Source: 'Nostoc azollae' 0708
GTDB lineage: Bacteria > Cyanobacteriota > Cyanobacteriia > Cyanobacteriales > Nostocaceae
DNA: 64,000 nt
Reading direction: 5' to 3'
NCBI RefSeq assembly: GCF_000196515.1
Contig: NC_014248.1
Span: 2,783,001 to 2,847,000 of the forward strand
Part shown: positions 28,191 through 37,793 of the stretch, one piece after another
Layout of the letters: each line of letters begins with the position of its first letter
Numbering within the stretch: position 1 is the first letter of the stretch
Program-made: the position numbers and the translations under genes
The notes under the pieces: generated by a model
What the model saw: only the letters and a program-made list of their open reading frames with translations
What the model was told of the DNA's origin: nothing
Database searches by the model: none

Positions 28191-28769
28191 TTATTCTTCT
28201 AGAGAATAGGGATGCTGTAAAGCCTGTTGGAGTAATTTTTCATATTCTTGATTACTGACGGGATAAGCACCAAATCTAGCTAGATGGGGATTCATCATTT
28301 GTGCATCAAACAGTATAAATTTTTTTTGACGCAGCCTTTCTACTAGTTTTACCATCGCCACCTTAGAACCTTCAGGAATGTTGTAAAACATTGATTCACC
28401 AATAAAAGCACCACCAATGACAATTCCTAAAATTCCCCCTGCAAGTTTATTACCTTGCCAAGTTTCAAAACTATAAGCATAACCAGTCTGGTAAAGTAAC
28501 CAGTAAATCTTTTTTAATTCCGGGGAAATCCAAGTTGTTTCACGGTTAGCACACCCAGCAACCACACCGAAGAAATCACGGTTAATTGCTACTGTAAATT
28601 TTTCTTGGTTGAGGACACGCTGGAGGGACTTGGGGTAGCGAAATCTATCATCTAAGGGAATTAAAGTATGTTCTTTACTTCCATACCATCCCAGGCGAGC
28701 GCTCTCATCAGCCATGAGAAAATAACCTTGTGCATAACCTCGAATAATAGCGGCGACATCATATTGCAT
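28191..28769 (-). CDS. aat: Leucyl/phenylalanyl-tRNA--protein transferase
   Basis: A 192-residue enzyme that adds Leu or Phe to N-terminal Arg/Lys of proteins, feeding the N-end-rule pathway with ClpS/ClpAP or ClpCP. Characteristic segments are [18 protein letters not shown]-like [31 protein letters not shown] and [11 protein letters not shown]. Its length is typical of cyanobacterial Aat. It converges with ftsX, with a 39-bp gap. Confidence 0.93.
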   Translation of the reverse strand: MQYDVAAIIRGYAQGYFLMADESARLGWYGSKEHTLIPLDDRFRYPKSLQRVLNQEKFTVAINRDFFGVVAGCANRETTWISPELKKIYWLLYQTGYAYSFETWQGNKLAGGILGIVIGGAFIGESMFYNIPEGSKVAMVKLVERLRQKKFILFDAQMMNPHLARFGAYPVSNQEYEKLLQQALQHPYSLEE

Positions 28770-28985
28770 AGTTTAGAAAATCATGAAAAAACCCCCAAAG
28801 TAACACATTTGGCTGTTATCGGCCTTCCTGCGTCCTTCTGAATACCAAGTTGAAAAATGATTGTGATAGATGGAAAGACCAAAGGCTTGTGCAGCAAGAC
28901 TGTTACAATCCAAAATCCAAAATCCAAAATTCAAAATGGTATGAGATTACCCTTGGTAAACAAAATCTATTTAATATATACAAAC

Positions 28986-29315
28986 ATGACTCAGCCAATT
29001 CCACCGATTACTCTACCTCCCTCTGAAAATCCTCTGTTAGAAGGTGAATGGTTGCAAAAACGCCTACTACTGTGGCTGGATACAGAATTTATTCCCGAAA
29101 TAGTGAATCAAAAAATTGCTCAACGTGCAGCGCAGATTTTTATGCGACAGAGGATGGAAGGAGAAAATGACTTAGGATCTTTGGTAATTGCCATTGTCAT
29201 AGAGATGCAAGCATTTGATTTTTCTAAAAGTTTTTATGGAGAGTTTGCGATCGCCAACGCCGTTAGCGATCTACTCTTAGAAAGCCTGGGAATTGATCGG
29301 TGTTGTGGTCAATAA
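28986..29315 (+). CDS. Conserved hypothetical protein
   Basis: A soluble 109-residue protein when started at ATG 28986 (MTQPIPPITLPPSENPLLEG). It is helical, with WLDTEFIPEIVNQKIAQRAAQIFMRQR in the middle. I recall no assigned function. The frame is open further upstream to 28857, but that part includes an AATCCAAAATCCAAAATTCAAAATGG-type repeat and is probably not translated. The gene is short and intact. Confidence 0.6.
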   Translation: MTQPIPPITLPPSENPLLEGEWLQKRLLLWLDTEFIPEIVNQKIAQRAAQIFMRQRMEGENDLGSLVIAIVIEMQAFDFSKSFYGEFAIANAVSDLLLESLGIDRCCGQ

Positions 29316-29393
29316 TACTTTTCAGTGATCAGTGATCAGTCATCAGTTATCAGCCTATTTACTGATTACTGTTCACTGATTACTGTTCACTGA

Positions 29394-29696
29394 TTACCAG
29401 CTAGACTTAACAACGCCAGGTAATAAACCTTGGTGCGCCCATTCCCGGAGAACGTTCCGAGATAGTCCAAAGTCACGGTATACTCCTCTAGGACGACCAG
29501 TTAACCAGCAACGGTTTTGCTTACGAGTAGGCGCACTGTTGCGGGGTAGTTGTTGAATTTTGCGGTGGATTTCCAGCTTATCCAGGGGAGATTCTGCTTG
29601 TCTGAAATCTTCTAACAGGGCTTCCCGCTTTGCAGCATACTTTTCCACCAACTTAGCGCGTTTCTTCTCGCGCTCAATCATGCTCTTCTTTGCCAT
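29394..29696 (-). CDS. rpsN: 30S ribosomal protein S14
   Basis: A 100-residue protein matching the zinc-free long form of S14: [13 protein letters not shown] start, [20 protein letters not shown] and [20 protein letters not shown]. It is a component of the small subunit head. It is monocistronic and outside the main ribosomal clusters, as in other cyanobacteria. Confidence 0.97.
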   Translation of the reverse strand: MAKKSMIEREKKRAKLVEKYAAKREALLEDFRQAESPLDKLEIHRKIQQLPRNSAPTRKQNRCWLTGRPRGVYRDFGLSRNVLREWAHQGLLPGVVKSSW

Positions 29697-29815
29697 AAAA
29701 TCACTAATGTACTAAAAGGCAGGGTTTTCTATTGTACTATGGCTAGTGGTCATTAGTCATTAGTGATTACTTTTTATATTCATCTATGACGATGAATTTT
29801 CATCAAAACTCCTGG

Positions 29816-29925
29816 GTCTGAAACCCCGTCCTTCTAGGACGGCTTGATAGTAAAATGGGTGTAGCCACAGAGACCTTAAAGGTGGGTAAGACTCCCGGTG
29901 GTGGGACGTGCAGTTAAATGACGGC
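29816..29925. mobile_element. Possible IS200/IS605-type end remnant
   Basis: TGAAACCCCGTCCTTCTAGGACGG forms a 7-bp hairpin with a 3-nt loop (29826-29842), the style of foldback found at ends of cyanobacterial IS200/IS605 elements. The next 80 bp are GC-richer than the surroundings and contain more pairing sequence. No tnpA or tnpB is present. It may be a miniature relic or a fragment of an omega-RNA-like end; the assignment is tentative. Confidence 0.4.
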
Positions 29926-29926
29926 C

Positions 29927-30601
29927 TTACTCTTTGCCTCTTTGTATCTCTGCGTGAAACAACTTCATATTACACAAATCAGCCAATTTACAAACATCAC
30001 AACCTGGAGAACGGGCTTTACATACAGCCCGACCATGATAAATTAAACGAATAGACCAATTTTCCCAATCTGCTTGGGGTAACAATTTCATTAAATCTTT
30101 TTCAATACCAATCGGTTCTGTATTTTTCGTTAACCCCAAACGCTGACTCAATCGCTTAACGTGAGTATCTACAGTCACACCTGCATTAATACCATAAGCA
30201 TGAGCTAAAACCACATTTGCAGTTTTTCTAGCAACTCCTGGAACTTTTAATAATTCTGGCATTTCATTAGGAACAACGGAATTAAAATCAGTCACAATCA
30301 TCCGACAAGCGGCTTTAATGTTCTTAGCTTTATTGCGATAAAAACCTGTAGAACGAACTAATTCTTCTAATTCTAATATATCCGCATTTGCTAAACCTTC
30401 CGCATCAGGAAAACGCCTAAATAAAGCTGGTGTCACCTTATTTACACGCTCATCTGTACATTGAGCAGAAAGAATTGTCGCCACTAATAATTGTACAGGA
30501 GTTGAATAATTTAAAGAACAAGTTGCATCAGGATAAAGATGGTGGAGACGGGAAAGGATTTCTAAAGCCCGTTGTTTTTTAGTTAATAATTTACGAGTCA
30601 A
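29927..30601 (-). CDS. nth: Endonuclease III
   Basis: A 224-residue base-excision-repair DNA glycosylase/AP lyase for oxidised pyrimidines. The helix-hairpin-helix motif LLKVPGVARKTANVVL includes the catalytic Lys126, and the catalytic Asp145 is in VTVDTHVKRL. The C-terminal [4Fe-4S] loop has Cys194, Cys201, Cys204 and Cys210 in the canonical C-x6-C-x2-C-x5-C spacing. The frame is intact. Confidence 0.96.
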   Translation of the reverse strand: MTRKLLTKKQRALEILSRLHHLYPDATCSLNYSTPVQLLVATILSAQCTDERVNKVTPALFRRFPDAEGLANADILELEELVRSTGFYRNKAKNIKAACRMIVTDFNSVVPNEMPELLKVPGVARKTANVVLAHAYGINAGVTVDTHVKRLSQRLGLTKNTEPIGIEKDLMKLLPQADWENWSIRLIYHGRAVCKARSPGCDVCKLADLCNMKLFHAEIQRGKE

Positions 30602-30990
30602 TCAATTTTCGATGTTGAAATTCACTATTTGGGATTTATTTACTAACAATATTTTTAGATTGAGGATTTCGATTTTTTTCATGTTCAATCTAAAATGCAA
30701 AATCTAAAATTCAACTGTAAGGACTCAGTAGTCAGAAGTCATAATGTTTGAGAAATTGGTTAACTATCAAACAGGTATTTTTGGCGTTAGCCTGAAACAG
30801 CTGACTGCTGATGGTTGTGCCTCTTTCAGAGGAACTATGTCTACGACACACTACGTGAATGTTAACGCGTAGCGTGCTGTTAGGCATTAGCTGAATACTT
30901 ACATTCGATTATAGTTAAGAGCAAAGGTAGTTAGGATATCAATAAAAGACTTTTCACTTTTTCACCTGTCACCTGTCACCTGCTCTAAAC
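30602..30990. other. Spacer with repeat families B and C
   Basis: About 390 bp between nth and the site-2 protease gene. It is mostly occupied by the longest family B copy (30722-30900, reversed) and a family C piece (about 30910-30962). No gene is evident. Confidence 0.6.
30722..30900 (-). repeat. Dispersed repeat family B, copy 3 (longest)
   Basis: A reverse-oriented copy. It contains the common core and the outer AATGCCTAACAGCACGCTACGCG end, with about 50 extra bases between them compared with the copy at 6687-6815. The extra segment itself includes short inverted sequence (GTAGTGTGTCGTAGAC). Confidence 0.8.
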
Positions 30991-32079
30991 TTACTGCAAC
31001 AGATTTTGTACCCATTCTAATTGAGTAGTTTCTTTGACAATCAAGAAAATACCTAATCCTAAGAGTAGCACTAAACCAGTTTGCATTACACCTTCTTGAA
31101 TTTTTGCTGGTAAGGGCTTACCAAGTAAACCTTCAATGAGGAGAAAAGCCAGTTGTCCACCATCCAAAGCAGGAAGAGGTAAAATATTTATAATCGCCAA
31201 GTTAATACTGATAATTGCCGCAAAGGACAACAAATTAGCACTATTATCAGCAGCTAGTTTAGCCCCTATTTTGACAATATTAACTGGTCCAGAAACCTGA
31301 CTAGCTGTTGCTTGAAAGTTAGTTACTAGCTGTCCAAATCCTTTGATCGTTCCAACAACTAATTGTTGAAATCTCTTAGCGGCAACGGTGAAAATTTCCA
31401 CAGGATTGTGGGTATGACGATAAACTGCTCCACCATTAGGTCCCAGTTCAATCCCGACCAAACCTTTACCATCAGCACCCTGTTTAGGAGTTAATTTCAA
31501 GGGTATTGCTTGGTTTTGGCGTTGAATTTTCAGGTCAATTTGCTGATTGGGATGAGTTTGAATTTCTTTAGTCAGTAACAAAGTAGAACTGTTTCCAGCA
31601 ACGAGTTCGTGATCATTGACACTCAGGATAATATCACCTTCTCGAATACCTGCTTGGTAAGCGATAGATTGTTCGTTAACAGGTTTGACAATTACACCTT
31701 GTTGATATTTAAATTCTTGCGGAATACCAACGATACCTAATTGTAGAACTAACACCAAATAGGCAAATATTAAGTTAGCTATCACTCCGGCGCTAATGAC
31801 GATCACTCGATCTAAAATAGGACGATTCCGCAGCAGATTGGGGTCGTTGGGGGGAATGTTGCTCTCTGGATCGTCATCGGGAAAGCCAACAAAGCCACCC
31901 AAAGGGAAAGCACGGATGGTATATTCTGTTTGTGATCCTTGGTACTTCAACAGGATTGGACCAAAACCCAAGGAAAAGCGGTTAGCGTAAATGCCTTGGG
32001 AACGTGCTGCTATAAAATGTCCTAACTCGTGTACCAATATCAAAGTAGCCAAGACTGTGATCGCTGCTAAAACTGACAT
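30991..32079 (-). CDS. Site-2 intramembrane zinc metalloprotease (RseP family)
   Basis: A 362-residue polytopic protease. The zinc-binding HELGH (His17, Glu18, His21) lies in the first helix, and a PDZ domain covers about 125-205 (GIREGDIILSVNDHELV). The second conserved motif NILPLPALDGGQLAF near residue 305 supplies the Asp ligand. Such proteases cut membrane-bound anti-sigma or regulatory proteins within the membrane. The substrate cannot be told from the context. Length and domain order are normal for cyanobacteria. Confidence 0.92.
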   Translation of the reverse strand: MSVLAAITVLATLILVHELGHFIAARSQGIYANRFSLGFGPILLKYQGSQTEYTIRAFPLGGFVGFPDDDPESNIPPNDPNLLRNRPILDRVIVISAGVIANLIFAYLVLVLQLGIVGIPQEFKYQQGVIVKPVNEQSIAYQAGIREGDIILSVNDHELVAGNSSTLLLTKEIQTHPNQQIDLKIQRQNQAIPLKLTPKQGADGKGLVGIELGPNGGAVYRHTHNPVEIFTVAAKRFQQLVVGTIKGFGQLVTNFQATASQVSGPVNIVKIGAKLAADNSANLLSFAAIISINLAIINILPLPALDGGQLAFLLIEGLLGKPLPAKIQEGVMQTGLVLLLGLGIFLIVKETTQLEWVQNLLQ

Positions 32080-32519
32080 AGAGCAATTTAATCAAAATAT
32101 TTAGGATATATATTCTTATTGTAGTTTGGGAAAGGACGTAGAAACGAAATCTGCTGTTGTTTGTCGCAACCAAGTACGAAAACAGCCAATCGATTTTCGC
32201 CAATTTCCAGACTTTAAGCCAAAAAATGAGGGGTCTGTGAGTTTATAAGCAAGCTTGCAAAAGTAGGGTAAACATCACAGGTAATGTCAATAAAAATGTT
32301 AGTGGGTTTATCGAACCCAGATTCAATATGACTCAAGCCACGTAAATTTTTAATTCTTAGTTTTCTGATCTTCATATATCACGAATGTAAGTAACTAGGT
32401 AGATCTATTAGTTCATGTATACTAACTATAGTGCAAGCGTCTTACTCACAGGTAAGATGCCAGCACTACATCTTAATCTTTAATTCAAACTACTTAAAAT
32501 TAATTTTCTAAAATTCCAG
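32080..32519. other. Spacer between the site-2 protease gene and serS
   Basis: About 440 bp. I see no gene, RNA or strong hairpin. The half next to 32080 should hold the protease promoter. The half next to 32519 has no convincing terminator for serS. Confidence 0.4.
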
Positions 32520-33803
<1,284 letters not shown>

Positions 33804-33879
33804 TCAGTTGTCAATTGTTAAAGGAAAAGGGAACAGGAAACAGCTAATCATTTTACCAATGCCCAATACCCAATGCCTA

Positions 33880-34449
33880 TTACTTAGTAATGCGATTTAA
33901 CAGGAATAGCGAAGCTACAAGCCCTGAGAAATGCGCTGATACAGTATTTATGTTTGCCTGGACTACTAGCATATCTAAACCACTAATAATCCGAGTGGGG
34001 TCAAAGAGTTGGGTTGTTACAGCTTGTGGAGATATTGACCTAGCTACCAGTGTACCAACTATCGCTTGCGCTCCCAAAAGTGTCACGAGTATTCCTGCTA
34101 AATTCACCCATAATCCCAATCTTAATACCTGCAAGGTTTCCAATTTGCGGGGGCGATTGGTAGGATTTGAGGAATCTAGTTGTTTGCCAATTCTGGTATA
34201 ACGGTAGGCTAAGTAAATGCCCGCACCTAAAACAACTAGTCCGCAAATGGCCAGAAATACACCAAATCCTGTTCCAGGATTGTTATTTGGACTTCCTGAT
34301 CTTTGACTGAAGATGGCAAATAATAAGACTATTATCCCAGAAATAACACCTAGTACAAGTTGAATCCAGAAACTAATCCAACCTGCCAAGCGGAAATTTT
34401 GGGCAATTACCCGAAGATTAGAGGATGGTGTTTCGGAGTTTTGTGACAT
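33880..34449 (-). CDS. DUF3611 (Tic21/PIC1-like) membrane protein
   Basis: The protein is 189 residues when started at Met 34449 (MSQNSETPSSNLRVIAQNF), which leaves the short N-terminus seen in the family. It has four membrane helices (about 20-45, 62-84, 111-135 and 165-185 of this numbering). DUF3611 proteins are cyanobacterial homologues of the chloroplast envelope protein Tic21/PIC1, which has been linked to protein import and iron transport. The exact bacterial role is unsettled. The frame is open 32 more codons upstream to 34545, but that part lacks family resemblance. Confidence 0.75.
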   Translation of the reverse strand: MSQNSETPSSNLRVIAQNFRLAGWISFWIQLVLGVISGIIVLLFAIFSQRSGSPNNNPGTGFGVFLAICGLVVLGAGIYLAYRYTRIGKQLDSSNPTNRPRKLETLQVLRLGLWVNLAGILVTLLGAQAIVGTLVARSISPQAVTTQLFDPTRIISGLDMLVVQANINTVSAHFSGLVASLFLLNRITK

Positions 34450-34574
34450 AAGGGATTGGGGATTAATTAAAAATTCCAGAGAACTTCCATTTGCAGGTTT
34501 TTGTTTGTTGTCCGTAAATTCCAGAATAATTGATAATGAATACATCCGATCCAGTGAAACATTAACAATTAATT

Positions 34575-35105
34575 ATGGATACTGCTATTGTTCCATCTAC
34601 TTTCCTGCTAACTTTGTTGTTATCGGTTGGGCTGTTTTTCTTTATCCGTGCTTCGACTAAAGACCGCATAGAAAAAGCGCAATTGGTATCTGAGCAAGAT
34701 GAAGCTGCTTTGATGACCCAACTGAAGGAGTATTTTCGCTCACGGTCTTACCGAGTCATATCTGTTGATAAAGATAAGAATCAAGTATCTTTTGAAGGAT
34801 TTGTCCGACCTAGCTGGTTCTTAGCTGTATTCTTGACTTTTTTAGCGGCTGTTGGCCTTACTTGTCTATCTCTAGTTTTATCCCAGCTTTTTTCTAGCCA
34901 GAGTCCGTATTTGCTGGCTTTAGTGCTGTTATCACCATTAAGTGGTATATTTTATTGGCAAAAAGCTGGAAGACTTGAGAAGGTGTCACTAAAAATGGAA
35001 GCAATCCAAAACGAACAACTCTCCTCAAGTAAAATCACTGTTATTGCTCATCGAGATGAACTTGCTGAGTTACAGAGGGCTTTACAGTTAAAGACGGTTG
35101 ATTGA
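34575..35105 (+). CDS. Probable cofactor assembly of complex C subunit B (CCB) protein
   Basis: A 176-residue membrane protein with one N-terminal helix (5-24) and a pair of helices around 83-105 and 110-127, plus a cytosolic tail. The start MDTAIVPSTFLLTLLLSVGLFFFIRAS, the segment QVSFEGFVRPSW and the closely spaced helix pair resemble the CCB2/CCB4-type factors that attach haem c(n) to cytochrome b6. The assignment is from memory of that family and is moderate. It is divergent from the DUF3611 gene, with about 125 bp between starts. Confidence 0.6.
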   Translation: MDTAIVPSTFLLTLLLSVGLFFFIRASTKDRIEKAQLVSEQDEAALMTQLKEYFRSRSYRVISVDKDKNQVSFEGFVRPSWFLAVFLTFLAAVGLTCLSLVLSQLFSSQSPYLLALVLLSPLSGIFYWQKAGRLEKVSLKMEAIQNEQLSSSKITVIAHRDELAELQRALQLKTVD

Positions 35106-35635
35106 ACTTTGCTTGCTAGTCCCATCTTGCTATTTGCTTCATCGGAAGTATTACAGCATTTAGGCATCACCAAATTTATGCTTTTTGGGTAAAGGCTAAA
35201 GAACAGTATGATGAACCACAACTCACCACATGAAGTGTGATATTCAGGATGGTTGTGTATTGGCTTTATGAGTTGTTTATGAGTATCTAAAACAAATCGG
35301 CAGGACGTTTTGCAGACTATTTTGGTTTTGGCACAAATTTAAATCCGCTGACATATATTTTTGGCAATAGAAATCAGGATATTCAAAGTAAGACGCATTT
35401 TTATATGCTTGATTTTGTTGCTATTACCAGATGTATCAGCACACTAGATATCAACTCCTGCAACCGTAGGCTGCAAAGGAGTTGATGTTCTAATTTGGAT
35501 AATCTCTACTGGCAGTTCAGCTACAAACTTAAAAAAAATTGAATTTTTGCATAAACTGATCAATTTCGCCAGTTAATTAATGTGAGAGTCAGAAGTAAGA
35601 AGTCACATTCAATGCGTAAGAGATCATTTTAGATA
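35106..35635. other. Spacer with one long hairpin
   Basis: About 530 bp without a recognisable gene. A stem-loop at 35450-35486 has 10-bp arms (ATCAACTCCT and AGGAGTTGAT) with a partly complementary loop. No T-run follows. A few short frames (for example FADYFGFGTNLNPL near 35310) may be relics of a lost gene that I could not identify. Confidence 0.45.
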
Positions 35636-35974
35636 TTAACGACTAGCCACAGTCACTAATTCTTGACCAGCAGGAGCTTCCAGGACTCTTAGGCTGGGGA
35701 ACAAGAAATGATTTTCTTCTACGTATTGAGCGCCAAACAGACCTTTTTCAGCCCAGAAATAACGGTCTGTGGTGTGTTCATTCCGTTTTACAAGTAGCAA
35801 GGCAGGAGGCAAGATACCTTCAGCTTGAATGAATTTTCTCGCTGCTGTCACCGGTTTATCTTCGCCACTTTCGATGCTGTACTGAGGCACGTGTTCTAGG
35901 ATGCGTCGTCCTTCTTGGCGACGACGACTTTTCCGTTTACGTCTCCTTGCCAACCTATTGTCCTCCTCTTTCAA
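35636..35974 (-). CDS. DUF3155 protein
   Basis: A 112-residue protein with a very basic start (ARRRKRKSRRRQEGRRILEH), then HVPQYSIESGEDKPVTAARKFI and YFWAEKGLFGAQYVEENHFLFPSLR, matching the cyanobacterial DUF3155 family. The function is unknown; the basic N-terminus could bind nucleic acid (inference). The start could also be Met-less shortened forms near residue 8, but the ATG at 35974 has a purine-rich GAGG-type sequence upstream on the coding strand (TTGAAAGAGGAGGAC region). Confidence 0.75.
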   Translation of the reverse strand: MKEEDNRLARRRKRKSRRRQEGRRILEHVPQYSIESGEDKPVTAARKFIQAEGILPPALLLVKRNEHTTDRYFWAEKGLFGAQYVEENHFLFPSLRVLEAPAGQELVTVASR

Positions 35975-36357
35975 GCTATAAGATTGTAGTCATAGCTACA
36001 AAACCCGTCGTAATTATATAAGTTATAGTTTAAAAAATCAATGGTTTTTAATGTTTTGATACAAGAAAATTCAGGAGGCAGGATGCAGGAGGCTGGAGGC
36101 TTCAAATTAGTAGTTATCAGGGATTGCGTATTGCTTAACCTCTACAGGATTTAGGAGAAATAAGCTTGTTTGATCAGGTTTGTGCAAGTTTTTTAACTGG
36201 ATAGTGATTTTGGTTTTTCTGGAATTGGTCAATATCATTCCCCAGAATAAAGCATTAGTGAGAAAATATAGTTAAGCTTTATAAATAAGTGAGTAAAAAA
36301 CTTAGCATCTTTTGTATTTTTTCCTGGTAGTCCATCATCCTGAGCAAGAGTTAAAAA
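35975..36357. other. Spacer between divergent genes
   Basis: About 380 bp separating the divergent DUF3155 and histidine-kinase genes, so it must carry both promoters. A short purine-rich repeat (GGAGGCAGGATGCAGGAGGCTGG) lies near 36075-36100. No gene was found. Confidence 0.45.
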
Positions 36358-37734
36358 ATGTTAATGTCTGCCAGTTCTGATTTTATTGCTCTGTGTCGAG
36401 AGCAAATTTCGCTATTAACCCAAGGACTGGGAGCGTCTTTGATTGTTGTATATTTAACACAAGATTTCGTAGATACACCTAGAGGTGAGGCACAATTTAT
36501 TCCTGTGTTAGTTTACCCAGAAACAGCAGTATTAAGGCAGGGGGATCAGCTAAATCAGGTGATGGTCAATCAACAAACACAATTTGGTCATGTTTTAGCA
36601 TTACCAAATCAAGGGGGAAAGTTGTTGACAGCAGGATCTGCTGCTTCTGAGTCGTCAGAGAAATCTGGAAGTACAAATACAGCACAACCCCATCTAGAAA
36701 GTGAGGATATTTTTACTGGTAATCAAATTGTCTCACCTTTGATTTATGAAGGGATGATGATGGGGTTGTTGGTGATAGGAAGGGATGATCGAGCTTGGAA
36801 TGAAAGGGAAGAAAATGAAATACAGGCGATCGCCAAAATTTTGGCGATCGCCTGTATTTTAGATCAGCGTCGGGCATGGTTGCAACAGCAGTTGCATCAA
36901 CAGCAAGTTCTGCAAGAAGAACAACGGGATTTATTAGATAATCTATTGCACCAGTTTCGCAACCCTTTAACGGCAATACGCACTTTTGGTAAATTGCTGT
37001 TTAAGCGACTGCGACCAGCAGACCAGAATCGAGATGTGGCTACTAGTATTGTACGAGAGAGCGATCGCCTCCAAGAATTGCTGCAACAGTTTGATCAAGT
37101 CATTGATCTAACCAGTTCAGATTTAACAGCTATCCCTCTCCCAGAATCTAAGGTTGTTGTTGAAGCATCTGTGGAGAAAGATGCCAAGCCACCGCTATTA
37201 TTGCCGGGAACAGGAGAAGATGTTACTGATTGCTACTTAACAGATTTATTATTACCATTATTAATATCGGCTCAAGCAATTGCCCAAGAGCGAAATCTGG
37301 AATTGATAGCTGATATCCCTGAAAATTTACCGTTAGTAAAAGCTAATATCAAAGCATTAAGAGAAGTTTTAAGTAATATTATTGATAATGCTCTGAAATA
37401 TACACCTGCTGGTGGATCAATTTGGATTCAAGCAGGACAAAAGAAAGCTAATTTTCAAGGCATAGCTATTAATGATAATGGACCCGGTATTCCAGCAGAA
37501 GATTTACAGCATTTGGGTGAAAGACGTTACCGTGGTGTCCAGGCACAAACAGAAATTCCTGGTACCGGTTTAGGAATTGCGATCGCTAAACAACTAATAG
37601 CACAAATGCACGGAGAAATAGAAGTCTTTAGTCCTGCATTTAACTCAAACATCTCTTCAGTTCAGCATCCAGGAACTACATTTATTATTTGGTTACCTGA
37701 AGTTAAAAATTACTCATTACGCATTGGGCATTAG
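36358..37734 (+). CDS. GAF-like domain sensor histidine kinase
   Basis: A 458-residue soluble kinase. Residues about 10-170 look like a GAF-type sensing domain. The dimerisation/phosphoacceptor helix carries LLHQFRNPLTAIRTF (His198) in place of the usual HE-x-x-x-P, a variant seen in other cyanobacterial kinases. The ATPase domain has NIIDNALKYTP (N box), NDNGPGIP (G1) and GTGLGIAIAKQ (G2). No membrane helix is present and no response regulator is adjacent. A 42-bp perfect palindrome lies within codons 154-167. The start may be Met 1 or Met 3. Confidence 0.88.
   Translation: MLMSASSDFIALCREQISLLTQGLGASLIVVYLTQDFVDTPRGEAQFIPVLVYPETAVLRQGDQLNQVMVNQQTQFGHVLALPNQGGKLLTAGSAASESSEKSGSTNTAQPHLESEDIFTGNQIVSPLIYEGMMMGLLVIGRDDRAWNEREENEIQAIAKILAIACILDQRRAWLQQQLHQQQVLQEEQRDLLDNLLHQFRNPLTAIRTFGKLLFKRLRPADQNRDVATSIVRESDRLQELLQQFDQVIDLTSSDLTAIPLPESKVVVEASVEKDAKPPLLLPGTGEDVTDCYLTDLLLPLLISAQAIAQERNLELIADIPENLPLVKANIKALREVLSNIIDNALKYTPAGGSIWIQAGQKKANFQGIAINDNGPGIPAEDLQHLGERRYRGVQAQTEIPGTGLGIAIAKQLIAQMHGEIEVFSPAFNSNISSVQHPGTTFIIWLPEVKNYSLRIGH
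36818..36859. repeat. 42-bp perfect palindrome inside the kinase gene
   Basis: The two 21-bp halves are exact reverse complements with no loop (axis between 36838 and 36839). Each half contains one HIP1 site GCGATCGC. In the gene it encodes the near-repetitive EIQAIAKILAIACIL. Confidence 0.9.
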
Positions 37735-37793
37735 GAAAATTACTTCCCCATCCCTCTCATCTTCCCCAGTTCCCAGTCCCCACGACCCAGTCA

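Noticed and set aside
29816-29925. A tRNA or riboswitch in the GC-rich segment downstream of rpsN
   Set aside because: I could not fold a cloverleaf and found no T-loop (GTTCRANNC). The hairpin fits a transposon end better.
36713-36976. A minus-strand 87-codon frame inside the histidine kinase
   Set aside because: It stays open partly because of the palindrome and is a shadow of a clearly coding gene.
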